From Halopenitus malekzadehii (GTDB lineage Archaea; Halobacteriota; Halobacteria; Halobacteriales; Haloferacaceae), in NCBI RefSeq assembly GCF_900108505.1, contig NZ_FNWU01000001.1, positions 822,725 to 886,724 of the forward strand: 64,000 nucleotides of DNA, given 5' to 3'. This document shows positions 44,515 through 51,948 of this stretch, one piece after another. Below the pieces are notes generated by a model that ran no database searches, was not told where the DNA came from, and was given only the letters and a program-made list of their open reading frames with translations. Both the position numbers and the translations under genes were made by a program. Numbering within the stretch: the first letter of the stretch is position 1; each line of letters begins with the position of its first letter.

Positions 44515-45312
44515 ATGACTGGCCTCAAACAACGTTTCCAAACCGAACCGAACCTCGCCGGTGCGTGGCTGTCGATCGGCCATCCCACCGTCGCGGAAGT
44601 GACAGCAACGCACGGTTTCGATTTCGTGCTCATCGATACCGAACACACGCCGTTAACCTTGGAGACGGTCGAGAACATGTCCCGTGCTGTCGACGCCGCG
44701 GACGGCGACACGGAAACGCTCGTCCGTGTCCCGTCCGATGACCCCGTCCGGATCAAACGCGTCCTGGATATCGGCGTCGCCGGTATTATGGTTCCACGCG
44801 TGGAAACCGCGGCGGCGGCCCGCGACGTGATCGACGCGGTCCGGTACCCACCGGAGGGTATGCGTGGTGTCGCATCCGGCCGCGCGGCGACGTACGGCGA
44901 TGATTTTCAGCAGTACGTCGAGACGGCTGATGAGGAGATTACGACCGTCGTCCAGATCGAGACGCCAACTGGCCTCGAGAACGTCCGTGAGATCGCGGCC
45001 GTCGAGGGGATCGACGCCGTCTTCGTCGGCCCCGCCGATCTCTCGGCGAACCTCGGGATCTTCGCGGAGTGGGAAAACGATCGCCTCGACGCCGCGATCG
45101 ATCAGGTCGTCACCGCTGGGGCGGCTGCGGATATCCCGGTCGGCACACTCGTCGTGAATCCGGACGATATCGAGATGCGCGTCCAGCAGGACTTCGACTT
45201 CCTCATCGTCGGTAAGGACACGAGCCACCTATCGGCAGCCAACGATCGCATCCGGTCCCGCTATGAGGATGCGGTCACCCGCCACACGGCCCCCACGTCA
45301 CACGAAGACTGA
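44515..45312 (+). CDS. HpcH/HpaI-family aldolase
   Basis: A 265-residue class II pyruvate aldolase of the 2-dehydro-3-deoxyglucarate (GarL/HpaI) type. Landmarks are GFDFVLIDTEHTPLTLET (catalytic His), RVPSDDPVRIKRVLDIGVAG, VVQIETPTGLENV (metal Glu) and FVGPADLSANLG (metal Asp). It cleaves a 2-keto-3-deoxy acid to pyruvate plus an aldehyde, the step expected after the GnaD/XacD-like dehydratase at 30.8 kb. It is the likely end point of the pathway in this island. Confidence 0.9.
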   Translation: MTGLKQRFQTEPNLAGAWLSIGHPTVAEVTATHGFDFVLIDTEHTPLTLETVENMSRAVDAADGDTETLVRVPSDDPVRIKRVLDIGVAGIMVPRVETAAAARDVIDAVRYPPEGMRGVASGRAATYGDDFQQYVETADEEITTVVQIETPTGLENVREIAAVEGIDAVFVGPADLSANLGIFAEWENDRLDAAIDQVVTAGAAADIPVGTLVVNPDDIEMRVQQDFDFLIVGKDTSHLSAANDRIRSRYEDAVTRHTAPTSHED

Positions 45313-45351
45313 GTGTCTCTCCCGGGTTTCGGTGCCTCGGCTTCCGTGTAC

Positions 45352-46419
45352 TTACGCGTCGGCGTGATCGAACAGCGACGCGATCACCGCGACATCGGTT
45401 GCCGCATCAGCGATCGGGGTCGGGACCGGCGCCTCACCACGCACGCACTGCATAAACTGTCGGAGTTCCCGCTTGAAGCTCTCCTCACGCGTCGGTGTGT
45501 ATGTCCGATCGACGGTTTCGGTCGTTCCGTCACGGATCGACAGGGTTGCCGCGTTGTACTTGATGAACGGATGGTCGAACTCGAGTCGGAGCATCCGGTC
45601 GGGTGCATCCACCCGGAAGAACTGCTCGTGCCAGTGGCGATCTGAATCGCCCGTCTGCAGGACGCATCGCTCTCCGCCCTCGAACGTGAGGTGAGCGGTC
45701 CCGAAGTAGCCGTCACGGACGAAGTCGACGTGGTCGATGGACGTGACGTCGCCGAACAACCCCCGAAGCGCGTTCACGTCGTGGCAGACGTGTTCGAGCT
45801 GGAAGTCGTAGGCCGCGGCGAGGTTCTCGTCGTCAGTCCCGATGGCTTGCTTGCATTGCTCGCGTCGGCGTTCCGTGCTTCGTTCGATGAACGCCTCCGA
45901 GAGCTCCGGCTGAACGAGGTCGTACACGTCCGGCAGCGATCGGGAGAAGTCCGCATCGACCGCGTACGCGGTGATGCTGTCGACCTGATCGACGTCGGCC
46001 AACTCGCGTGCAAGCCGTTCGTAGGCCAGCTCGAACCGGCGGTTGTACGCGACCATCGCCGTGGCGTCGCTGTCGGCCGCCACCGTGGCCAGCCGGTCGG
46101 CATCCGACGGCGTGACCGCTAGCGGCTTCTCCACGAGAGTGTTCACCCCGGCCGTTAGCGCCCGTTCCACGATGTCGGCGTGGGTCTGCATCGGCGTCGT
46201 GACGATGACCGCATCGAGCTCGTCTCCGACGTCGTCGATCAACCCCTCCGGCTCGGCGTACCGCCGGTCGTCTGGCACGTTGTACCGATCGCCGAGCGTC
46301 GCCGTCACGTTCTCGGCGGGGTCACAGATCGCCGCGAGTTCCGCGTCGGGGATCTCGACGACGTTCGGGATATGCATAATCTGTGCAATGGTTCCGCAGC
46401 CAATGATTCCGAATCGCAT
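45352..46419 (-). CDS. Gfo/Idh/MocA-family oxidoreductase (second)
   Basis: A 355-residue oxidoreductase: FGIIGCGTIAQIMHIPNVV for cofactor binding, NTLVEKPLAVT with the EKP motif, VAYNRRFELAYERLA, and LEHVCHDVNALRGLFG for the conserved His/Asp. It belongs to a different branch from the protein at 24.4 kb. The TATA-like element at 46443-46451 sits 28 nt before ATG 46419. A GTTTG-N7-CAAAC palindrome lies about 150 bp upstream. Confidence 0.88.
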   Translation of the reverse strand: MRFGIIGCGTIAQIMHIPNVVEIPDAELAAICDPAENVTATLGDRYNVPDDRRYAEPEGLIDDVGDELDAVIVTTPMQTHADIVERALTAGVNTLVEKPLAVTPSDADRLATVAADSDATAMVAYNRRFELAYERLARELADVDQVDSITAYAVDADFSRSLPDVYDLVQPELSEAFIERSTERRREQCKQAIGTDDENLAAAYDFQLEHVCHDVNALRGLFGDVTSIDHVDFVRDGYFGTAHLTFEGGERCVLQTGDSDRHWHEQFFRVDAPDRMLRLEFDHPFIKYNAATLSIRDGTTETVDRTYTPTREESFKRELRQFMQCVRGEAPVPTPIADAATDVAVIASLFDHADA

Positions 46420-46567
46420 ATCGCTGGGTTCGACAAGTGACGACTAAAAGGTTCCTCTCCGGATCCCGTCGGTCGGTTTTGCTGTCTCGTGCCGTATTCA
46501 GCCGCTGTGTCGCGGCATATTCCGGCGTGTTCACGTTGCGGGTAGGGCTGTCGATTCACCGACCAGC

Positions 46568-46584
46568 GTTTGACACTCACAAAC
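46568..46584. promoter_or_regulatory. Palindrome GTTTG-N7-CAAAC, copy 4
   Basis: GTTTGACACTCACAAAC, upstream of the second Gfo/Idh/MocA gene (minus strand). Confidence 0.5.
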
Positions 46585-46626
46585 AAAAGTCGATGATCAG
46601 CACCGTCATCGACCTCACGAGATCGA

Positions 46627-46917
46627 ATGGCAGGTCACTCAGACGCGGTGGCGGGAGCGGCAACCGAGGATATCGCGCCAGGTCAGCCGATGCGACACCA
46701 GTCGCCTGAAAACGCACGACTGATCGGAACGAAACGCTGGGATAGGCATCGGACACGGGTGATGGAACACGTCGACGGGGAGCGTCTGCCCCGTGCTGGA
46801 ACCAACCATCCCAGCCCCGCTGATGCGGCACCGTCGATCCGTCCCGCCATCGACAGCCCCGCGATCGTCGCAGAAACCGTGTGGCGGTTCGTTCGTAACA
46901 CTCAAACACACGAGTAA
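46627..46917 (+). CDS. Doubtful small ORF (96 aa)
   Basis: An open frame starting MAGHSDAVAGAATED with moderate GC3 and no recognised domain, no TATA box and no ribosome binding site. Amino acid composition is only mildly acidic. It may be a remnant or chance frame; I list it because nothing else explains this stretch. Confidence 0.2.
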   Translation: MAGHSDAVAGAATEDIAPGQPMRHQSPENARLIGTKRWDRHRTRVMEHVDGERLPRAGTNHPSPADAAPSIRPAIDSPAIVAETVWRFVRNTQTHE

Positions 46918-47204
46918 CGAGGTCCAAACAGTGACCGTGAGCCGACGACTCAGAAAAACGGCGGTCGTTGCTGATGAGGGCGACGGGTAACTATTCGGTA
47001 CTTGGCGATCGTAACGACGTCGATCGGGACGTTTCCGGATGATAATTACACTAGTATTGTTGTTATCCTGTGTTCCACAGCGACGATGAGACAGGTGTTT
47101 GAGAGAAACGAACGAGCTGGCGAATGAGCCGTCTCTCAAAGATTCAACATTGATGATTCGGGCAGTGACGGCACGATATTCGTTACGTGATAGAACTATC
47201 ATCA

Positions 47205-47440
47205 CAATAAACATATTTTTATCTTCTATTCTATATTATTTATAAATTTTATATATCATTAAATTCATCATTATATACGTGATAGGATTTCAATGAATAA
47301 TCACTTCATATACCATACATCCACTTATATACTATATTTCTATATTCTATAGAATATTTGGAGAATAATCATAATATACGCAATATATTAAATAAAGTAG
47401 TATTATGCATATACATAAAATATATTGTATATTTTACCGG
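47205..47440. other. Extremely AT-rich island with a 16-bp palindrome
   Basis: About 235 bases at roughly 80% A+T inside a GC-rich chromosome, including the perfect palindrome ATATTCTATAGAATAT at 47342-47357. No coding sequence is visible. It resembles the AT-rich spacer at 19.9-20.1 kb. Confidence 0.55.
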
Positions 47441-47558
47441 AGCTACCCACTGAACGAACCGATTTCGGACAACGGGACGGTTCGGCTGTGGAGTATCGAC
47501 ATACGGCGCTCCCATCGCTCACACACAGCCTGCGAGATCGGTCCTGACCGAGCAATCG

Positions 47559-48158
47559 CTACAGATTCTCCGATTCGTCCGGGAGGAGGCGTGCGTCGAC
47601 GTATCCGGTCACCGTTTCCATCGACTGCTGGGGGGGCTCGTCGATCGTCACTTGACGCGTGAAGGCGCCCGTCGTGGCCGACACGAGGAACTCGGCCGCG
47701 AGATCGGGGTCGACGGCGTCGTCGAACTCCCCCGTCTCAACGCCGGTCGAGACGATCGCGTGGACGCGCTCGAAGAGCACCTCGTCGAAGGTCACCATCC
47801 GATCCCGGATCGCCTCGTTGTACGGCGCCTGGGCGATCACCTCGAGCATCGCGGTTCGGAACTCCCGTCCCGTGGCCTCCGCGTCGTCATCCAACACGAC
47901 CGCCAACAGCGCGAGGAGCCGCTGGCGCGCACCGTCGGTGTCGTCGTCGTCGATCGACGCGAGTCGATCGGTGTAGCGGTCGGAGAGGTACTCCAGAAAC
48001 TCGATGAAGAGAGTCTCCTTGTCGTCGAAGTAGTAATGGATGGACGCCGTGCTGCGGTCCGCCTCGGCGGCGATGTCCTCGATCGTGAGGTCGGCGTAGC
48101 CGTGTCTACTGAGGGCGCGATACGTCGCCTCGAGGATCTCCGTGGCGGTGTCGTCCAT
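47559..48158 (-). CDS. TetR/AcrR-family regulator
   Basis: A 199-residue regulator with the N-terminal TetR helix-turn-helix: HGYADLTIEDIAAEADRST then ASIHYYFDDKETLFIEFLEY (residues of about 19-60), followed by a helical ligand domain. It likely represses an export or stress gene. A near-palindrome covers its own TATA region at 48178-48191, suggesting autorepression. The DoxX-like gene lies upstream on the same strand and is a candidate partner. Confidence 0.88.
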   Translation of the reverse strand: MDDTATEILEATYRALSRHGYADLTIEDIAAEADRSTASIHYYFDDKETLFIEFLEYLSDRYTDRLASIDDDDTDGARQRLLALLAVVLDDDAEATGREFRTAMLEVIAQAPYNEAIRDRMVTFDEVLFERVHAIVSTGVETGEFDDAVDPDLAAEFLVSATTGAFTRQVTIDEPPQQSMETVTGYVDARLLPDESENL

Positions 48159-48177
48159 CGCAGTCGCTGTCGGGCTT

Positions 48178-48191
48178 ACTGATTAATTAGT
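48178..48191. promoter_or_regulatory. Near-palindrome over the tetR promoter
   Basis: ACTGATTAATTAGT, symmetric except for one pair, coincides with the TATA-like AATTAA about 28 nt before the tetR ATG at 48158. It is the expected place for a TetR autorepression operator. Confidence 0.45.
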
Positions 48192-48283
48192 CAAAAGCCT
48201 TTGGAAGCCACGGCGACGATCGGGGAGACGGTCGCCAGTTATGACGGCCGTAATCCCGGGGTTTCTCGCTCGGTGCCCCGATC

Positions 48284-48691
48284 TCAGTCGTCGCCGTGTC
48301 GGCGTGCACGGTCGAAGAACGCGATCGCGGCGCCCAGTAGCGCGAGGTTCTGGAGGAACGAGGTGAGTTCCTCCCCACGAGCATCCTCATCGACCGCCCA
48401 GAAGTCGTGGATCGTCGGCGTCACGCCGACGAAGAACGCCGCGACGCTGGTTGCGGCCAGTCGTGGCGCCTTCCAACTGCCGATTCCCAGACCGCCGCCG
48501 AGCAGGAGCCCGCTTGCGGCTGGAACGAGTGTCTCTGCCTGTGGAACTCCTTTCGCGTCTGCATACGCGATCCGACCGTCGAGGTTCGTGAGGTTTCGCA
48601 CCGCCAAGGCGACCAGTCCGCCCGCAAACAGCAGTCGCCCGACAAGCGACGGCGTGTCGTCGGCTGTCGAGTCAGCTGATGATGAAGCCAT
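48284..48691 (-). CDS. DoxX-like membrane protein
   Basis: A 135-residue protein with about four hydrophobic segments (LVGRLLFAGGLVALAVRNL, LVPAASGLLLGGGLGIGSW, LAATSVAAFFVGVTPTIHDF and LQNLALLGAAIAFF) in the DoxX pattern. The start at 48691 is supported by a GGAGG ribosome binding site at 48703-48707, one of the few clear Shine-Dalgarno sequences here. DoxX-family proteins are linked to redox or stress functions in the membrane. It is 125 bp upstream of the tetR gene on the same strand. Confidence 0.8.
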   Translation of the reverse strand: MASSSADSTADDTPSLVGRLLFAGGLVALAVRNLTNLDGRIAYADAKGVPQAETLVPAASGLLLGGGLGIGSWKAPRLAATSVAAFFVGVTPTIHDFWAVDEDARGEELTSFLQNLALLGAAIAFFDRARRHGDD

Positions 48692-48835
48692 TATCTGCAG
48701 TTTCCTCCCCAGATTGGTAACGTCCGCGATTCGTCGCCGGTGTGTCACGCCGAGACGGGGAACTGATCGACGGACGCTCGCCACAGGCGCGCCCCGAGCA
48801 GACAGATTGAAAGCCGCGCCACACCGACTCGCTGT

Positions 48836-49606
48836 ATGTACCTCGCCGAGGAAGCGTGGCCGGACCTCGAGACGTACTTCGAGAACGAGTCCCTGGCACT
48901 CGTGCCGCTCGGGTCGACCGAACAGCACGGGCCACACCTCCCGCTGGCAACCGATCACCTGATAGCGGAGGGGTTCGCGACGGCGGCCGCCGACCGAACC
49001 GGCTTCCTTAGGACACCGACGATCGATATCGGCGTAAGCCCACACCACCGGCAGTTTTCGGGCACGATGTGGGTCGACGCGCCCGTCTTCCGGGACTACG
49101 TCGAGTCGTTCACCCGGAACCTGGCGTATCACGGGATCGACCGCGTGATCTACGTGAACGCCCACGGCGGGAACGTCGAACACCTCCGGGAGGTCGGTCG
49201 CCGTCTCCACGACGACGAGGACGTCTACGCCATCGAGTGGATGTGGAACGACTCCATCCCCGATCTGGTCGACGAGCTCTTCGAGCACAACGGCCCCCAC
49301 GGCGGCCCCAAGGAGACGGCGCTGATCCAACACCTCCAGTCGGAGCTCGTCCACGACGACCGGCTCGCGGACGCACGCGACGGCGGCTTTCCGGAGTTCG
49401 AGGCCTCGGATCCGACCCACCACGGTGCTCGGACCTTCTACGACGCCATCGACAACACGGATAACGGCGTCTTCGGCGATCAAACCGACGCGACCGCCGA
49501 GAAAGGCGAACGGATGTTCGAGGAAGCCACCGCACAGCTCGTCCAGCTGTGCAACTGGCTCGACGACCAGCCCTTCGCGGACCTCCTACCGAAGGATCAC
49601 GTCTGA
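48836..49606 (+). CDS. Creatininase-family amidohydrolase (possible ArfB)
   Basis: A 256-residue creatininase-fold metal enzyme: LVPLGSTEQHGPHLPLATDH supplies Glu, His and Asp ligands, and YVNAHGGNVEHLREV another conserved segment; NGPHGGPKETALIQH supplies a further Glu. In archaea this family includes ArfB, the formamide hydrolase that acts after GTP cyclohydrolase III in riboflavin/F420 synthesis. The GTP cyclohydrolase III gene is only 3 kb away, which makes ArfB a good guess, though not proven. The next gene (HD protein) starts 21 nt after its stop, suggesting an operon. Confidence 0.8.
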   Translation: MYLAEEAWPDLETYFENESLALVPLGSTEQHGPHLPLATDHLIAEGFATAAADRTGFLRTPTIDIGVSPHHRQFSGTMWVDAPVFRDYVESFTRNLAYHGIDRVIYVNAHGGNVEHLREVGRRLHDDEDVYAIEWMWNDSIPDLVDELFEHNGPHGGPKETALIQHLQSELVHDDRLADARDGGFPEFEASDPTHHGARTFYDAIDNTDNGVFGDQTDATAEKGERMFEEATAQLVQLCNWLDDQPFADLLPKDHV

Positions 49607-49627
49607 GCTTTTTGTACTGCGGCGCGA

Positions 49628-50194
49628 ATGGAGCGTATGATCACGGACCAGATCCGAACGACGTTCCCGGAACTCGACGCGATCGACGACGAGACGCTTC
49701 GTGACGGCGTGATCGAGGCGTGGCGGACCGCGATGGCGGATCACGGCGTCGACGACCTCGCCGCGGTGCCGTGGCTGCCGCCGACACAGCGGGATCTCGG
49801 GCTTCCCGACGAGACGCTCGTCGATCACGTTCGCGACGTGACCGCCTGTAGCGTCGGGCTCGCCGAGACCCTCACGGAGCGACGGCCCGATACCCTGGCG
49901 GTCGATATGGACACCGTCCTCGCCGGCGCGCTCGTCCACGACGTGAGCAAGCTTGCCGAGTTCGACGGGATGGCTGAGACGGACGTCTACAGACTGTTGG
50001 GTCATCCGTACTACGGCGTCCACGCGATCGCGCGAGCGGGGCTTCCCGTCGAACTCGCGCACATCGTGCTGTCCCACACCAACCGCACGGCGGTCGAGCC
50101 CGCGACGATCGAGGCGACGATCGTTCGGCGGGCCGACGAGGCCGCGGCCGCAGCCGTTCGGTGGCGGGCGACCGACGACCTCCGGACCGTCTAA
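49628..50194 (+). CDS. HD-domain phosphohydrolase
   Basis: A 188-residue protein with HD-superfamily metal residues: DHVRDVTACSVGLAE (first His), GALVHDVSKLAEFDG (His-Asp), HPYYGVHAIAR and IVLSHTNRT. HD proteins hydrolyse phosphate esters of nucleotides. It follows the creatininase-like gene by 21 nt and is likely cotranscribed. The substrate could be a nucleotide intermediate, but this is a guess. Confidence 0.83.
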   Translation: MERMITDQIRTTFPELDAIDDETLRDGVIEAWRTAMADHGVDDLAAVPWLPPTQRDLGLPDETLVDHVRDVTACSVGLAETLTERRPDTLAVDMDTVLAGALVHDVSKLAEFDGMAETDVYRLLGHPYYGVHAIARAGLPVELAHIVLSHTNRTAVEPATIEATIVRRADEAAAAAVRWRATDDLRTV

Positions 50195-50278
50195 CCGCGA
50201 CCGCTGACGTCTCCCACCACCCACTTCTCGTCTCGCCGCATCCCAAGGGATAATTGTCTGTATCACCGACGACGGCGT

Positions 50279-51871
50279 ATGTCAACGCCGGAGGCCGATG
50301 CTCGTTCGTCCGCAGTCGAGACGGACGCGCTCCGGTATGAATCGTTGCGGGCCGCGTTCGACCGCGAGGAACTCGGCCGGCATCTCGCGCTGTTTTACGA
50401 GACGACCGACGCCCAGCTACGGGCGAGCGCGGCCTTCATCGACGCGGCGCTCGCGAACGACCAGCGGTGTCTCTACCTCGCGGACGCGAACGACCCGTCG
50501 ACGATCGAGGACGCCCTGGCCTCGGTCGGCATCGACGTCGACCGACGTCTGGCCGACGGCGATCTGGAGATCTATCCGGCGAGCGACCTCTATGCGACCG
50601 ACGCGTTCGACCCGGAGCGAAGCATCGATCTGTTGGCGGATCGAGCACAGGCGACCGCCGAAACCGATCGCTACGCGGGACTGGCCGTCGCCGGCGAGAA
50701 CACCTGGAGCTTCCGGACCGGATCGGAGTTCGGGGAGGTCCTTGAGTTCGAGGTCGGCTTCGACGACCGGTGCCCCGACCTCCCGCTGACCGCGATGTGT
50801 CAGTACGACCTCGACCGCTTCACGAACGACGCGATCGCCGCCGCCGTCTGGACGCACAAGCGGATCGTGTACCGGGACACGCTCTGTGAGAACCCATTCT
50901 ACGTGCCCCCGGCTGACCGGCACGACCACGTCGACGCCCCGGCCACGGAGGACGGAGGAACGGATCCGGACGGGACGGGGCGTTCGGCGGGGACGACGGA
51001 CACGGATGCGGCCGGCGATCCCGGGATGGACGTCCGGTTGATGCTCGAACAGACCTTGGAACTCACGCACGCCCGCCGACAGATCGCCCGGCGCGAACAG
51101 CGTCTGTCGGTGGTCGATCGCGCCCTCAGACACAACATCCGAAACGAGTTGAACGTCGTTCTCGGCTACCTCGAGTTGTTGCGGACGGAATCCAACCTCG
51201 ATCGGCGGACGCGTGAGTACGTCGACACCTGTCTCGAGTACACCGAGCGCGTCGTCGACCGCTCGGAGAAGGCCCGCCACATTCAGGGCACCCTCGAGGA
51301 CGAATCGGTCGTTCCGGTGGACCCCCTTGCCGAGGTGGGTGCCGCGATCGGGCGCGTTCGCGACCGCTACCCGGAGGCGGCGATCTCGCTGACCGTCGAG
51401 GGGCAGTCACTACCGATTGATCAGACCGCGGCGGGCCATCCACGACCCGAACCCGACGGCGGCAGCGACGCCGCGGGTGACTCGGACGGCCTGATCGACG
51501 ACGCTCCGAGTACCGACTCTCTCGGCCGGGTCATCGCCCACGAGCGCCTCGACATTGCGATCGTCGAACTGCTTGTGAACGCCATCACCCATCAGGACGA
51601 CGCCACGAAGCAACCGGTCGTAGCCATCGATCTCTCGACCACCGGGGGCGGCTACCTCGATCTGTCCGTCTCCAACCCCGGACCGCCGATCCCGAACGAC
51701 GACCGGCGCGCGCTGCTGTCGGGAACCGAGACGCCGCTCGAACACGGCGGTGGGATCGGGCTCTGGCTCGTCAAGTGGATCGTCGACGCCTCATACGGCG
51801 AGTTGTCGTTTCCCGACGACGGACCCGACGTCTCGACCGTCACCCTCACGCTACCACACGCCGATCGGTGA
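50279..51871 (+). CDS. MEDS-domain sensor histidine kinase
   Basis: A 530-residue kinase. The N-terminal MEDS (DcmR-type) sensory domain covers about residues 30-215: ELGRHLALFYETTDAQLRAS, RCLYLADANDPSTIEDALAS and CQYDLDRFTNDAIAAAVW. After an acidic linker comes the haloarchaeal H-box VVDRALRHNIRNELNVVLGY (about residue 280), and an ATPase domain with N-box VELLVNAITH and G-boxes SNPGPPIPN and GGGIGLWLVKWI. An acidic Asp/Gly insertion sits between HisKA and ATPase. MEDS domains are proposed to sense methanogenic or hydrocarbon derivatives. No regulator gene is adjacent. Confidence 0.86.
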   Translation: MSTPEADARSSAVETDALRYESLRAAFDREELGRHLALFYETTDAQLRASAAFIDAALANDQRCLYLADANDPSTIEDALASVGIDVDRRLADGDLEIYPASDLYATDAFDPERSIDLLADRAQATAETDRYAGLAVAGENTWSFRTGSEFGEVLEFEVGFDDRCPDLPLTAMCQYDLDRFTNDAIAAAVWTHKRIVYRDTLCENPFYVPPADRHDHVDAPATEDGGTDPDGTGRSAGTTDTDAAGDPGMDVRLMLEQTLELTHARRQIARREQRLSVVDRALRHNIRNELNVVLGYLELLRTESNLDRRTREYVDTCLEYTERVVDRSEKARHIQGTLEDESVVPVDPLAEVGAAIGRVRDRYPEAAISLTVEGQSLPIDQTAAGHPRPEPDGGSDAAGDSDGLIDDAPSTDSLGRVIAHERLDIAIVELLVNAITHQDDATKQPVVAIDLSTTGGGYLDLSVSNPGPPIPNDDRRALLSGTETPLEHGGGIGLWLVKWIVDASYGELSFPDDGPDVSTVTLTLPHADR

Positions 51872-51872
51872 G

Positions 51873-51936
51873 TGAGGGATGCACCTGGGTGAGGAATACA
51901 CTCGGGTGAGAAATACACTTGGGTGAGGTATGCAAC
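51873..51936. repeat. 17-bp tandem repeat between convergent genes
   Basis: Three full and one partial unit of the form TGAGGAATACACTCGGG (starts at 51873, 51890, 51907 and 51924), with few differences. It begins at the stop codon of the histidine kinase gene and ends just before the tail of the GTP cyclohydrolase gene. Confidence 0.65.
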
Positions 51937-51948
51937 CGTCCCTCAGGG

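Larger units (their letters stand above)
46420..47558. other. Long gene-poor spacer at the end of the catabolic island
   Basis: About 1.1 kb without a convincing gene. The first part has normal G+C and carries the palindrome at 46568-46584, a one-mismatch version at 46891-46907 (GTTCG-N7-CAAAC), and the inverted arms TTTGAGAG/CTCTCAAA around 47097-47147. From about 47205 to 47440 the DNA is extremely AT-rich. It may be a junction between accessory and core DNA. Confidence 0.55.

Noticed and set aside
47652-48182. Plus-strand frame opposite the TetR gene
   Set aside because: The minus strand carries an obvious TetR helix-turn-helix; the plus frame has no recognisable feature.
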